Assembly: GCA_040285825.1 (NCBI GenBank)
Contig: JAUPSS010000001.1
Span: 1,116,001 to 1,180,000 of the forward strand
Origin: Eukaryota sp. TZLM1-RC
Taxonomy: Eukaryota > Metamonada: BaSk clade
Direction: 5' to 3'
Length of the DNA stretch: 64,000 nt
Shown: positions 22,426 through 34,801 of the stretch, in pieces
Numbering within the stretch: the first letter of the stretch is position 1
Layout: each line of letters begins with the position of its first letter
The notes under the pieces: model-generated
What the model was told of the DNA's origin: nothing
The model's database searches: none
What the model saw: the letters and a program-made list of their open reading frames with translations, nothing else
Position numbers and translations under genes: made by a program

Positions 22426-23244
22426 TTGAACGAAGACAATGAAAAATGTTTGAAACAATCAGCAAAAACTGTTATTTTAGACAGTACTCATCCGACAATT
22501 TGTAAGTTATTGAAAGATGAGAATTGGGTGAATTCAATTTTTCCTATATCTATTGTAGTAAATAAGTCAAAACAAGAGGAGCATGCTTTTGAAAGTAAAT
22601 CATTACTGTCCCCCGTGGAAAAACATCCCCAATCTTTTATCAAATCAACTGTCAAAATTAATATTTTTATAGAAGACGCTGAGGGAAAACATTTAATATC
22701 ATTTTGATTGTTCGAAGTGAAACTCCTGAATTGTTTGAAATTGATAGCCAAGGACTATGGGGTATTTTGCGTTGTATTTTTAAAGAAGATGAAATTAATG
22801 ACAAGAAAAATAATTCCAAGTGGAATTCAATAGCTGACATTGAACATATGAGTCCAGAAGAACAAATTTTATTTTGTTTGTTTTGGATTTAATAAACCAT
22901 TTACTAAACAAAGCTACAAATTTAACAACACCATGAAAACTGATGGTTTTGCAGCCTGTATAGAGCTAGCAAGAGAGGATTGTATTGGCAAGTTATTCAA
23001 GCCTGATAGTGCAAAGTTTGCAACCACTTCGAACTATTTGGATGTTGAATTTCTATCATCAAAACACAAAATACATATTGACCTTGGTAAAAGTGATTTA
23101 CTTTATTTTTGTAGTTATTTCTCTGAGAGTACATTCTACAGAATTCTGCCAGATGCGGGAAATAGTAACCAGATTGCTGCTGAAGTTGTATTTAAATGTA
23201 AGGCAAGTCTATTAAGGAAGTTTGCTGTGAAGTTCTCCTCCTAG
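22426..23244 (+). pseudogene. Fanzor fragment, copy 3 (N-terminal half to RuvC-I)
   Basis: Three short frames carry NNTMKTDGFAAC, which fits the conserved TDG motif just before the nuclease core, and KIHIDLGKSDLLYF, the RuvC-I strand with its Asp (23080-23082) in a GxDxGxxDL context. An alternative frame after it reads LRVHSTEFCQMREI, matching the Ser-x-x-Glu-(F/Y) region that follows RuvC-I in Fanzor1 proteins. RuvC-II, the zinc finger and RuvC-III are absent because homology stops near 23240, close to the Ty3 integrase. Role when intact: RNA-guided nuclease. This copy cannot be functional. Confidence 0.6.
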
Positions 23245-23299
23245 TGGCTCTCAGTCATTCTTTACTGATGAACTTAGTTTATAATATACCATTTAATAA

Positions 23300-24557
23300 A
23301 GAGACAACCTAAATATACAAAACTCAAACACGACAATTTTTGTCGTGAGACATTTGGAAATGGAAGTATCCAATGGGAAAACGCCATTGTGTCCCAATGT
23401 GGAGTTTGCCAGAAATCATCGAATATTCCGAACAAATTGCCTACCAACACAGGCTCTCTGGGATCATCAGTACCATTCGAGCGGCTGCATCTGGATTGCA
23501 TTACACTACCCAAAGACGCAAAAGGTTTCAAATACATCTTTGTGATTGTTGACGGGCTTTCCAAGTTCACGTTATCAACCCCATTTATAAAAACTCTCAG
23601 CCGAATCAACTTGTGAAGTTCTGCTGTCGAAGGTCTTTAACTTATTTGGACTGCCATTGCACATTCAATTCAGATGGGGGAAGAGAATTTGTCAACAACC
23701 TAGTAAGAGACCTCCTCTTAAAGCTCAACATCAAGCACACCTTTTCCTTTCCCCACCATAGCCCCTCAAACGGACTTGTAGAACGAGTCAACCAGCGAAT
23801 AGTAAAACTTATTCGCAAACTGAGTACTGATGCCGCCAACCACACAGATTGGAGTGACAAGATCCCTCTAATTCAACTCATTTTTAGCTCTGAGGTTTCA
23901 TCATCTACTAAACTGGCACATTATACTTTATTGTTTGGTCGGCATACTAAACCCAGACGCAACTTATTCGATGTCCTACAATATGATGACCAATCTTCAA
24001 TCCAGACTCCAAATTCACACTCCTTTGTCAACAACATATCCAAGGAAACTCTTAAGCTTAAATCTGAAGCGAGCTCTCGAAGAAGGAACACTCTTGATGC
24101 CAATCCAAGCTACTTCGAAGTTAACGACCTTGTGCTCTTAGACGACGCCCCTAATAAACTACTCAACCTTCTGGGCCCATTCCAAGTAATCAAAAAACTT
24201 GGTAGTTCTGGCTATGAGATCAAATCCATAGTTGCAGACCAGAAAAGAACAGTGTCAGCTAACGCCTTATACCCTTTTTCTCCCAATAACCTTGATGAAA
24301 ATCAAAGAGACTTGCCGCTTCTGACTATGACCAACATCTTGTCAATCAGATCGTCATTCATGATTCTGAAAACCAATGATTTCTGCTAAGGTTCTCGAAC
24401 GGAGTAGAAGCGTGGCAGACTCTAGATAACTTAAGAGACGGTAGCAAAATCAACTCTCGGTTACAAGATTATTGCACTATACATGAACTGAGTCTGATTC
24501 CCAGAAAAAGAAGAAGAGAGAAGAAGCTATGTCAGGTCAATAACGAATTGCAATTAT
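23300..24557 (+). pseudogene. Ty3/gypsy chromovirus integrase with chromodomain
   Basis: Frames 23389-23616 and 23613-24389 encode the end of an HHCC finger (CGVCQK), then the integrase core with HLDCI (first Asp), SDGGREF (second Asp) and SNGLVERVN (Glu). The GPFQVIKKLG GPY/F motif follows. Past 24389, after one in-frame TGA, QIVIHDSENQ...FSNGVEAWQTLDNL is a chromodomain. Between the first two motifs one frame break occurs near 23609. No reverse transcriptase or LTR is recognised nearby; the fragment abuts the Fanzor relic. Chromodomain integrases steer insertion to particular chromatin. Confidence 0.8.
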
Positions 24558-25755
24558 GACCTATGAGTATGTAGTTTTGTGTACTTCTTGGGAATAAATT
24601 ACTTTTCACACTCGTTTTACGCGTAGAAGCAACACTTTTAAGATTCTTTTCAACTTCTCCAAAACCATCTTTACGAAGTGTAATTTTCGTTATCTACAAC
24701 AGCAAAAACAAGAAGAAATGTTTGACCATCCGAATTTATGACTGTAGCCACCAACAACACAGCAAGATATTGGGTCTCGATTTGGCAGCCATCCAACCCC
24801 AACACAGGTTTTACATGCTAAAACCCTTTAATTGAAGTCTCAAGTGCAAAGAAGCATTTGTCAAGATGTCGTTTCGCGTCAAAGATGAAAAAGGCTGCGC
24901 TTCCTTCCATTTTTTTTCATTTATTAGAGCAAAATATGCTAATAAAAGTGTATAAGATGATTCTTTGTCGCCAAATACCTAGTGTTGTGCAGGCTGAATA
25001 GTTCTTGCTGCAGAAGTATCATTATTGATAACGGAACTTTTCCGTGCCAAGTACCTCAGGGAAAGTGGTGCCTCAACCTTCGTCCACATCTGAAGAAAAT
25101 ACTTGATGGTTCTGTACAGATTAACCCTTTTTTTATTTATTTAATTTATTTATTTTATTTATTTTATTTTGCTAATAATTTAGAAATATTTTTATATCTA
25201 AATATATGTAAATATTTACTATCCACTGTAGCTTTTCACCACAAAATGTACTCACGTGTCCTTTTTGTGGATATCGATTCATTTGAAGACAAATTTAAAC
25301 TTTAAGTAAACAACAGTTACATCCAGACAGCATTCACCAATTTTGGAACTCTCCCAAACAAATTCACTTTCTCAAACACAATTAACTCACGGACCCTCTC
25401 CCATTTCTACAACCCTTTGTGTCACATAGAACTGGTAGCAAACAAGTCTTGTGCCCGCTCGTACTTGATGTTATGGTTGATCACAAGTACCTCGGCTTTG
25501 AATGATGCAAAAAACATCAGTCAGTATATCAGAATAAGAATAAAATGGGTGTTCAAATTACTAGAATTAAGTTGAGATTGCAATTACGTATGCAAGCAAA
25601 ACATTATAGAAAACAAAATTAAGATAAAACTCAACAACACTATAATTTAAGTCTCTTGCTCTGCAGGAATCCAATCTCTTATTTCAGTAATGATGTTCTC
25701 GGTAAACATCTACAATCTGCCGTGTGCAATGTACGAACACTTAATTCTTGTTGTG
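24558..25755. other. Intergenic, no supported gene
   Basis: AT-rich with a low-complexity TTTATTTATTTAATTTA run at about 25130-25180. The frame 24982-25305 is cysteine-containing but unrecognised. Confidence 0.35.
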
Positions 25756-25756
25756 T

Positions 25757-27220
25757 AAGAACTTAAGCTCAACATTCGTATAAGTGAAACAAGTGAATAC
25801 AGGCACTGTTTCCTGATACATTTCCTCAGTAAAAGCAGTAATTTCGGATTCAAGTTGCAAAATACAGATTTTTTCACAATTTTGCCAAACAACCAATAAT
25901 TGGAACAAAAATGTGAAAGACTATGCTGAAATGTTTCAGTGGAAAGAAAATTGCTTCTATCAATTTTATATTCTCCAGTTGTTTCCCTAAAAGTGTGTTC
26001 AGTTCCTCGGTCAAAGAACAAATGATAGCATCCATAAGGAGTTGGTGTATAATCAACTTCAAACAGTTGAAAACTGAATGATTAATGATTAATGATTAAT
26101 GAGTCGTTTATGTATTTATGGGACTCTAACTCAAGAGTACTACTCTCAATATTTTGTCGAGACTCTGAAATATGAGAATAAACGATATTTTAATTTTATT
26201 TTATATTTTAATTTAGATATTTTAATTTAAACGAAATTTACTTGAAATATCTCTCTTTCTTAAGATTAAGATCAAATGAATCAATGCAACATATCTAATG
26301 ATACAGTAAATAATGTCACAACAAATAATAAATTATTTTGAACAAACAAATAGTTATTGACTAAAATGAAAAACAAATATTCTTTGAAAAAATCATGAAA
26401 ATCAAACTAAAGCAATAGAAAATAAATCAGGCTATGAGCAATGATGAACCACAATGAATGATACCTATATTGGAGAAAAGAATAACTGGAACAACTACGT
26501 AAACTCAAAGTAGCAAAGAAAACACAGAAAAACAAAGAAAACATCACAAATTCTATATAGAACAAACAATAAATAAAACAAAAATGACAGGAAAACAGTA
26601 AATGAAATAATATAAGAAAGGAAAATAATCAACAGGAAAAGTAGAACAAAACCAAAAATTATATAAACTAAATTAGAAGATTAAACAACTCCAACCCGAA
26701 CCCTAATATAATCTTATTACACCTTATTCAGGATAGGGTGATGGTGTAATAACAACTTTGATTGTTCTTTCATGGCTTGTGACCATTCGACTTTACTTGC
26801 AAATGACGTGAAGAATAGAGAAACATAAATTGAACTCGATCTCGTTCTGATTGAGACAGCTGTGTCCATAGATGTGCAAGAAACGGAACGATTATTGAAG
26901 GAATCAGAAGAGAAGTGGAGTTTGTCTATATGGAAAGGTGAATAAAGAAGACGAAACATATGAACAGAAAAAGAAAGTCATGGCAATATGTAGGGGTATT
27001 TCCAACAATGACATACGATCATTCTGATTTGTAGGGGATGTATAGCTGGTGTATAGAGATGACTAAATGAGAAATTCTGCTCAAGAGAAATTTACCATCC
27101 TCTGCAGAAAACTACATCACAACCTTCAAACAATGCAATACTGACTTTGATGAGACCGACTGTAGTAATCAAGATGATGTACTACCAATGCACTTTAGTC
27201 CTTTGATCACTCCAATGACA
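25757..27220 (-). mobile_element. LINE-A 5' fragment (truncated copy)
   Basis: About 1.45 kb nearly identical to 53097-54583, in the same orientation. Both copies contain a minus-strand frame beginning MKLIIHQLLMDAII and another beginning MFRLLYSPFHIDK. The intact locus reads on into reverse transcriptase on its low-coordinate side; this copy stops at about 25757 before that. Confidence 0.7.
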
Positions 27221-27960
27221 TGTGGAAGTTTGGATCAATGGAAGTTTGGATCAATCTTAACCCTTTATAATCACCTTTACTTTACATTTCACTCTTATTT
27301 GGAGATTTTTTACTACTGTTATTTGGTTGAATTATTTTCACATTTTAATTTCCAAAACTTTATTTCCAGGCATTAATTCCGATAAATCTCTTTTTATTTC
27401 AAATTTCTTTTACGTGTTTTTTTACTTATTTTTTGGTTTTGAATCTGTTCAATACATTGACACATGATCTTAAGCAACAACGTTAGGTTTAGGGTTAGGG
27501 TTAAGTTTTTTTCAATTTTAAGACAAAGAAATTTTCATAAATACAATTTTCGTAAAAAAGAGATGGTTGCCATCCAACATAATCTAAGACAGTAGTTTGT
27601 CTGGTGGTTGTTTGACACGATTTTTCCCGTTAAATTAATTTCCATCCAGGGTAAAAGGAGAAACAACAACAAAGATGTTGTGGTTGTTGCAGCTGATACC
27701 CTAGGTTGAAACATCCGAAGATTTCACGTTATAACGTGGCATTTGTTCAAGAACATGCATCTTGATTAATAAATGCTCTTTCTTCTGTCTTTTACTTCTT
27801 TGGTATTTTTTTTGTTCTTTTACAATTGAAATTTATTTTCAACGCTAAAAAATATTAAACAAAAAACTAGAACTCAATATCCTCAATACACGCATCAACA
27901 TCATCAAATGTTTTCAGCGCGCGATTTTCATGCTCTATTCCTAATTGTAACCGTGCTTTG
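27221..27960. other. Intergenic with short telomere-like tract
   Basis: Contains GTTAGGTTTAGGGTTAGGGTTAAG at 27482-27505, two to three TTAGGG-like units. No gene recognised. Confidence 0.4.
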
Positions 27961-27961
27961 G

Positions 27962-28500
27962 TCAACATTTCTGGAATTGCTTTAAGAATACCAAAAACAA
28001 TTCTATTGTCCAGAAATTGAAGTTCAATTCATTTCCTGCTCTTTCTTTTATTAAACTTCTGAAACCTTCAAGAAATTTAATGCCAGATATTCCAATGTTA
28101 CCAAAAAGAGAAACAGCAAATGGATCCAACTGATACTTAACAAGCTCAACACGTCCTAGCTGAGATAAGGGTTCATTGTACTTTTTGATTTTGCTCTTTT
28201 CAGCAAAGCAAAGTGGAGTTTCATCTCTTTTAGCAAAATCAATTGCTGAGTTTTTACAAACATCAACAGTAACAACATCAACAACTTTAATAACACCATC
28301 AGACGTAGGGGTAATTAAATCAGCACGGCGTTTCCCAAAAGTATTTTCATCTTCATTTTGAGATGACAACCTTGGCACAAGTGGTTCAACAAAAGCTTCA
28401 ATGTGATGACTTTTGCACATAGCGTATAGTTGGTCTCTAACAGCATCGTGAAGAACTGAGCGATATGTTATATTAAATTTGCAATTAAATCAATGATTCA
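27962..28500 (-). pseudogene. LINE-C restriction-like endonuclease domain
   Basis: A minus frame (27962-28420) encodes EAFVEPLVPRL, a KRRADLITP acidic motif, KVVDVVTVDVC and a Lys-rich EKSKIKKY segment, then LDPFAVSLFGNIG. The arrangement equals the C-terminal domain of LINE-A and LINE-B (RGDL...VVDF...FAFSIFGNIG) with different sequence, so it is a third family. Just upstream (minus sense) lies the VRDQLYAM/RSVLHDAV-type segment. Confidence 0.65.
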
Positions 28501-28599
28501 GATTAATGAGCTGACCACAACGACAAATCAAATCATTTGGCACACTACATGGCCACAGAAAACATCTCATCCTGAATGCAGTTGTCCATTGATGATCAT

Positions 28600-28880
28600 T
28601 TAATAATAGACCATACACAGTTGGAAATATTTAGAGAAAGTTCAATTTGATAATATCGCTGTTGAACAATTTTAGCAATTGTTCTCAATGAATCAATTGG
28701 ACCAATTATTGAAATGTCATCCATATAGGCAGTTATATGAACATCTGGAAATTCTTGTTTTAATTCACACATTAAAGGATGGATAGCAAGGTAGAAAAAG
28801 AAAGGACCTAATGGATCACCTTGTTTGACACCAGATAATGATATTAGATTGAATTCCTCATATACAAGAGTCGACTGTTA
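28600..28880 (-). pseudogene. LINE-C reverse transcriptase fragment (YMDD)
   Basis: Minus-strand translation reads SGVKQGDPLGPFFFYLAIHPL, then HITAYMDDISIIG: the conserved palm motifs of non-LTR reverse transcriptase, with both catalytic aspartates present. It lies directly upstream of the endonuclease-domain fragment, as expected for one LINE. Finger and thumb regions are missing. Confidence 0.8.
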
Positions 28881-30360
28881 GCCATAAAAATTGTAGAAGA
28901 ACAACTCAGCTTCTAGGAAATGAGTTTGATGCAAAGGCAAGATGGACGACCTTTTCACTGCATTAAAAGCACATTCAAAAGGTTATTTTAAAATAGAATT
29001 TGAATTACTTGAATTTAAGAAACATCAAAGGCAGGGCCGCAGTAGAAGCTCCATCAACTGTTTTAATACCAAATTAAGAAGAACTGAAATTATTTTAGCT
29101 TTTTTACGAATCCTACCAAACACAGCTGAAGCAAGAATACGAAATAATAATTCACCAATTACAATTGGTCTTATTTTCGAATCATTCTTTTTTATTGCAA
29201 TCAACCATGGTCACTTCAGAGGGTAGCTTCATCTTCAAGGTTGAAATTTTATGGACAAATGAGACCAAATCATGATTGTTTTCAGGACATTGGTTCATCG
29301 ATAATTTCAACATTTCAAAAGTCAAAAGTCATCATTGAAGGTCCAGCTGCTTTCCCAAAGGGTAAATTGTTAATTAATTCAGATTTTCTCATCAACGGTT
29401 AGGGGATTTTGGTCCGAATAATTGACATTATCAGGTTTGGGACACTTGATGTCTTCAATTTTCAAACAGACGGAGGTTATTAAGCTGAGCAACAGTGTTG
29501 CTATTACATTCAGCAAGTTCTGATGAAGATAGGCATTGTTTAGCGAGCCAATACGACCTTTAAAGCTAATTTGCGAACAATTTTGTCTTTTTTCATAAAA
29601 GTACGGCGAAATTTGGAGTTGGAAGACAATACTGTTTTAGCTTTAAGCAAAAAAATTTCCATAACCGTGTGATATCCCATATTCCTTTATTATTAAATTA
29701 AATTATTAGTAAATTTCCAGAAGCAAATTGAAAAGGAAGATAGAAGATAGAGGAGTTACCTGTGATGTAACACGTATAATATTTTGAACAATCTACAGCT
29801 TTACAAGATTCACAAAAACGTAATGGTCGGTTAGAAGGATTAACTCTTAAATTTTGTGTGCAAAAATTGCAATTATTTTTTGGAGAATCAGTGGACGAAT
29901 TCACATGTATAAGAAGGAACTTTTCGAGATTAATAAGCATGTGTTCTTCAACGACCCTGAAAAGGCCAAGTCAATTACAAAGTTCTTCAAGAGTTTGAAA
30001 AAATTTCCACACATGCGTCTGGAAACAATAATTGTTTTAGTCTCGATTCTGATGATCAAGAGATACAGAGTCATAACCACCTCATCATTGGTGGGCAACA
30101 CATGGGCAAAAGTCCCCCCATCTGTCCATTGTAGCCCAGAAAGTGATCAAAAAAGTGCAACGGGATTTGCGTAAAAACAGAGCCGTGTTGGTGAGCTCTT
30201 TGGTCAAAATTTTGAGGACAACACAACCAAGGATCAAACTATCATTAGTTTTCAACACATGAATTCTTACTGGAACCTGTGGATAGCCAGCAAAAGATCC
30301 CAGTTCCAAGTACAGCGTTCCTGAAACAATGAACTGGCTGGTGATAGCTTATTATTGACC
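28881..30360. other. No supported gene
   Basis: The frame 28942-29226 (+) is unrecognised. A minus frame 29698-29940 has a cysteine pattern (CNFC...CESC) that could be a small zinc-binding remnant of a mobile element, without further support. Confidence 0.3.
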
Positions 30361-30363
30361 TAG

Positions 30364-30760
30364 GTGAATATTTACAGCGATAATAATCTGTTTAATTCAC
30401 GTCGAGGTGTTTTAATTGCTCCTTTTGTTGATTTCTCTCAAGTTGAAACCTTCGCTTTTATTTATCGTGATGATGTTTTACCTAGTGCTAATGGTCATTT
30501 TAACAAGGCTGAAGATCGTAAAAGAAATAAATCAACTGGGATATTGAATGATTTAAATAAGAATCTTTACTCAAAGTTTGTTCCTTTTGCCTTTTCGATT
30601 TTTGGCAACATTGGACAGTTCGCCTTGGGTTTTATCAATGATTTTGGTAATTTGTGTCGTTCAAGTGGTAAGAAGTTTGCAGGGAATTTATGGAAGAATC
30701 GTATCATTTTCGCTTTGTACAGAAGTGTTCCCAAATAATTTTGTTTTGATTTAATTTGAT
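30364..30760 (+). mobile_element. LINE-A 3' fragment, left inverted-repeat copy
   Basis: Starts mid-domain at IYSDNNLFNSRRGV and runs to LWKNRIIFALYRSVPK. It carries the diagnostic deletion SQVETFAFIYRDD (missing VVDF..VDP) shared with the inverted copy at 43.7-44.1 kb. The RGD motif reads RGV here. Confidence 0.75.
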
Positions 30761-31640
30761 TCTGCGTAGAAAATGAATATTTTTGTTAAAATTACAGTAA
30801 CAATTTCTCACAAAAGGAAATTTTTGCGAATAACATGCAAAATTAAGATCCACAACAACACAAAATACCCAATCTTAAGAATCACGCTCATTGATCAAGC
30901 ACGATGCAGACCAAAGAAAGCAAAAGAAAAGAAAAACATGCCAGAACTGCACTAGTTTATTATTATCTCAGCAACCAAGGTCATTTGGTCTGCACTTAAC
31001 AAATGAAGCTTGAAAACAAAACATGTAGTTGAGATTAGAGTTGTGTCCAAGTGGTCTTTTGGGCAATTCTGTTTGTATTTGTAATGAAAAACATACTACC
31101 AATTTCCGTCATATTGTTAGTTGTAAGAAATTCCTTTAATATCGGTCAGTTCTTCATAATGCCGTTCGTGATGTGACATATGAGATGTTCAAGTGTTTAA
31201 ATTTTAGGTGCAAAGTAGAAACGTTGTTGAAGCATTATAGCGATAATAATCTGTTGAATTCACGTCGAGGTGTTCTAATTGCTCCTTTTGTGGATTCCTC
31301 TCAAGTTGTTGTTGATTTTACTAGAGTTGATCCCTTTGCTTTTATTTATCGTGATGATGTTTTTTTTTAGTGAAGACCGAAAAAGAGGTAAATAGACTGC
31401 AATATTAAATGATTTAAATAAGAATCTTTACTCGAAGTTTTCGTTTATTCTTTTTGCCTTTTCGATCTTTGGCAACATTCGACAGTTCGCCTTGAATTTT
31501 ATCAATGATTTTGATAATTTATGTCGTTCAAGTGGTAACAATTTTGCAGGAAATTTATGAAAGAATCGTATCATTTTCGCTTTGTATAGAAGTGTTCCCA
31601 AATAATTTTGTTTCATGTGTGTTTTAGTTTGTTTTGTTTT
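30761..31640 (+). mobile_element. LINE-A 3'UTR plus second head-to-tail LINE-A fragment
   Basis: Begins with the LINE 3'UTR (TTTCTCACAAAAGGAAATTTTTGCG...). It is joined after a GAAAGCAAAAGAAAAG stretch to a new copy starting at CATGCCAGAACTGCACTAG and containing the CNEKHTTNFRHIVSC knuckle. Its frame is open at 31173-31370 and broken after YRDDVFF. The same junction exists inverted near 43.49 kb. Confidence 0.7.
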
Positions 31641-32790
31641 GATTTGATTCTGCGTAGAAAATCAATATTGTTGTTAAAATCACAGTAACAATTTCTCACA
31701 AAAGGAAATTTTTGCGAATAACATGCAAAATCAAGATCCACCAAAACCTAAAATGCCCAATCTTCAGAATCACCCTCATTGATCAAGCACCATGCAATCA
31801 GACCAAAAAAACAAAAGACAAAAAGAAAAGAAAAGAAAAGAAAAACAAGCCAGAAGTGCACTAGTTTTATATCTCAGCAACCAAGGCTATTTGGTCTTCA
31901 CTTAACAAATGAAGCATGGAAACAAAACATGCCGTTGAGATTGGGGCTGTATCCAAGTGTTTTTCCTGGGCAATTCTGTTTGTATTTGTAATGAAAAACC
32001 TACTACCAATTTCCGTCATATTGTTAGTTGTAAGAAATTCCTTCAATATCGGTCAGTTCTTCATAATGCCGTTCGTGGTGTGACATATGAGATGTTCAAG
32101 TGTTACAATTTGAGGTGCAAAGTAGAACCGTTGTTGAAGCATTATAGCAATAATAATCTGTTTAATTCACGTCGAGGTGATTTAATTGTTCCTTTTGTGG
32201 ATTCCTCTCAAGTTGTTGTTGATTTTGCTACAGTTGATCCCTTTGCTTTTGTTTATCGCGATGATGTTTTACCTAGTGCTAATGGTCATTTAAACAAGGC
32301 TGAAGATCGTAACAGAGATTAATATACTGGGATATTAAATGATTTAAATAAGAATCTTTACTCAAAGTTTTCGTTTGTTCTCTTTGCCTTTTCGATTTTT
32401 GTCAACATTGGACAGTTCGCCTTGGATTTTAATCAATTTGGTAATTTATGTCGTTTAGGTGGTAAGAAGTTTGCAGGGAATTTATGTAAGAATCGTATAA
32501 TTTTCGCAGGGAATTTATGTAAGAATCGTATAATTTTCGCTTTGTACAGAAGTGTTCCCGAGTACTTGAGTTTAATGATGTCCAAGCTATATAAGGATTC
32601 ATCAAGAGTTGGCGTGGAGAATTTTGTTTCTTATGTGTTTCAGTTTGTTTTGTTATGTTTTGATTCCGCGTAGAAAATCAATACTGTGAAAATTTCCGTA
32701 CCAATTTCTCACAAAAGGAAATTTTTGCGAATATCATGCAAAATCAAGATCCACAAAATCCTAAAATGCCCAATCTTCAGAATCACCCTC
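31641..32790 (+). mobile_element. LINE-A 3' fragment, first copy of the array
   Basis: Contains knuckle, RSVLHNAVRGV, SRRGDLIVPFV, VVVDFATVDPFAF and the terminal block. A 33-bp tandem duplication repeats GNLCKNRIIFA. It is followed by the 3'UTR and the SINE-like segment. Confidence 0.75.
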
Positions 32791-32809
32791 ATTGATCAAG
32801 CACCATGCA

Positions 32810-32946
32810 GTCGGACCCGGAAAGTGGGAAAGGAAATGCTGGCTCCCACTTTGGGGTCCCCTTTTGCCAGAAGTGCACAGATGGGATTCGAACCATGTTG
32901 CCAAAGCAGAGAACGAAGTGCAAACCCACTGGACTACGATGTTGGC
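32810..32946 (-). repeat. tRNA-derived SINE-like segment, copy 1
   Basis: On the minus strand TAGTCCAGTGG (A-box) and GGTTCGAATCC (B-box) are 31 nt apart, as in a tRNA-type RNA polymerase III promoter. The T-stem lacks one pairing base and the cloverleaf is incomplete, so this is a relic or SINE, not a working tRNA gene. It is GC-richer than its surroundings, with a GGGGACCCC palindrome downstream. Confidence 0.6.
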
Positions 32947-33150
32947 AAATGATGTTGTTGATTTTTCTAGTTTATATTGGGTTTTGATTTGTATTGATGT
33001 TGGACGATTTTGTAGTTGGTTTTGTGTTGATAATAAAAGTGATTGAAATGTGTTTATTAAACGGAAATTTGAAGAGAAGGACGATTAGATGCTACTTGTC
33101 GAAGTTTGGATTTAGTTGGATTGCTAATGTCGTTGGACTCAAGATCCAAT

Positions 33151-33405
33151 TCAGTCAGACTCAAGATCCAATTCAGTCAGAGTGGAATTGCTCTCCAGAG
33201 CACGGGCGAGAGCACTAGCGCCTTCAGAGGTAATGTTGTTGGACCGAAGATACAATTCAGTCAGAGTGGAATTGCTCTCCAGAGCACGGGCGAGAGCACT
33301 AGCGCCTTCAGAGGTAATGTTGTTGGACCGAAGATACAATGTAGTCAGAGTGGAGTTTTTCCTGGGCAATTCTGTTTGTATTTGTAATGAAAAACCTACT
33401 ACCAA
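33151..33405 (-). pseudogene. LRR cassette 1 (two repeats)
   Basis: The 84-aa frame begins in LINE antisense (MVVGFSLQIQTELPRK), continues into two 28-residue RSNNITSEGASALARALES repeats and ends LDLESD, identical to the end of the kinase-LRR protein. It lacks RING and kinase; no promoter is evident. Confidence 0.8.
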
Positions 33406-34205
33406 TTTCCGTCATATTGTTAGTTGTAAGAAATTCCTTCAATATCGGTCAGTTCTTCATAATGCCGTTCGTGGTGTGACATATGAGATGTTCAAGTGTT
33501 ACAATTTGAGGTGCAAAGTAGAACCGTTGTTGAAGCATTATATCAATAATAATCTGTTTAATTCACGTCGAGGTGATTTAATTGTTCCTTTTGTGGATTC
33601 CTCTCAAGTTGTTGTTGATTTTGCTACAGTTGATCCCTTTGCTTTTGTTTATCGCGATGATGTTTTACCTAGTGCTAATGGTCATTTAAACAAGGCTGAA
33701 GATCGTAACAGAGATTAATATACTGGGATATTAAATGATTTAAATAAGAATCTTTACTCAAAGTTTTCGTTTGTTCTCTTTGCCTTTTCGATTTTTGTCA
33801 ACATTGGACAGTTCGCCTTGGATTTTAATCAATTTGGTAATTTATGTCGTTTAGGTGGTAAGAAGTTTGCAGGGAATTTATGTAAGAATCGTATAATTTT
33901 CGCAGGGAATTTATGTAAGAATCGTATAATTTTCGCTTTGTACAGAAGTGTTCCCGAGTACTTGAGTTTAATGATGTCCAAGCTATATAAGGATTCATCA
34001 AGAGTTGGCGTGGAGAATTTTGTTTCTTATGTGTTTCAGTTTGTTTTGTTATGTTTTGATTCCGCGTAGAAAATCAATACTGTGAAAATTTCCGTACCAA
34101 TTTCTCACAAAAGGAAATTTTTGCGAATATCATGCAAAATCAAGATCCACAAAATCCTAAAATGCCCAATCTTCAGAATCACCCTCATTGATCAAGCACC
34201 ATGCA
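33357..34205 (+). mobile_element. LINE-A 3' fragment, array unit 2
   Basis: Same content as the preceding array copy, including the 33-bp duplication; frame 33182-33718 reads from antisense LRR into the LINE domain. Confidence 0.8.
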
Positions 34206-34342
34206 GTCGGACCCGGAAAGTGGGAAAGGAAATGCTGGCTCCCACTTTGGGGTCCCCTTTTGCCAGAAGTGCACAGATGGGATTCGAACCATGTTGCCAA
34301 AGCAGAGAACGAAGTGCAAACCCACTGGACTACGATGTTGGC
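34206..34342 (-). repeat. tRNA-derived SINE-like segment, copy 2
   Basis: Identical to copy 1 through the A- and B-boxes; offset 1396 bp. Confidence 0.6.
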
Positions 34343-34546
34343 AAATGATGTTGTTGATTTTTCTAGTTTATATTGGGTTTTGATTTGTATTGATGTTGGA
34401 CGATTTTGTAGTTGGTTTTGTGTTGATAATAAAAGTGATTGAAATGTGTTTATTAAACGGAAATTTGAAGAGAAGGACGATTAGATGCTACTTGTCGAAG
34501 TTTGGATTTAGTTGGATTGCTAATGTCGTTGGACTCAAGATCCAAT

Positions 34547-34801
34547 TCAGTCAGACTCAAGATCCAATTCAGTCAGAGTGGAATTGCTCTCCAGAGCACG
34601 GGCGAGAGCACTAGCGCCTTCAGAGGTAATGTTGTTGGACCGAAGATACAATTCAGTCAGAGTGGAATTGCTCTCCAGAGCACGGGCGAGAGCACTAGCG
34701 CCTTCAGAGGTAATGTTGTTGGACCGAAGATACAATGTAGTCAGAGTGGAGTTTTTCCTGGGCAATTCTGTTTGTATTTGTAATGAAAAACCTACTACCA
34801 A
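34547..34801 (-). pseudogene. LRR cassette 2 (two repeats)
   Basis: Same 84-aa frame as cassette 1, confirming duplication of the complete 1396-bp unit. Confidence 0.8.

Noticed and set aside
23300-24557. Polinton/Maverick integrase, with the Ulp1-fold protease and polymerase-like motif nearby
   Set aside because: The integrase has a Ty3-type GPY/F motif and chromodomain order, the protease fits SENP8, and no capsid or packaging ATPase is seen.
32884-32946. Functional tRNA gene
   Set aside because: A- and B-boxes are good, but the T-stem lacks a base, and D- and anticodon stems do not pair.
32686-32952. Repeated open frames across the SINE-like segment (88, 84 and 60 aa)
   Set aside because: They overlap in three frames, contain the translated tRNA B-box (GFEP/WDSN), and recur only because the whole unit is duplicated.
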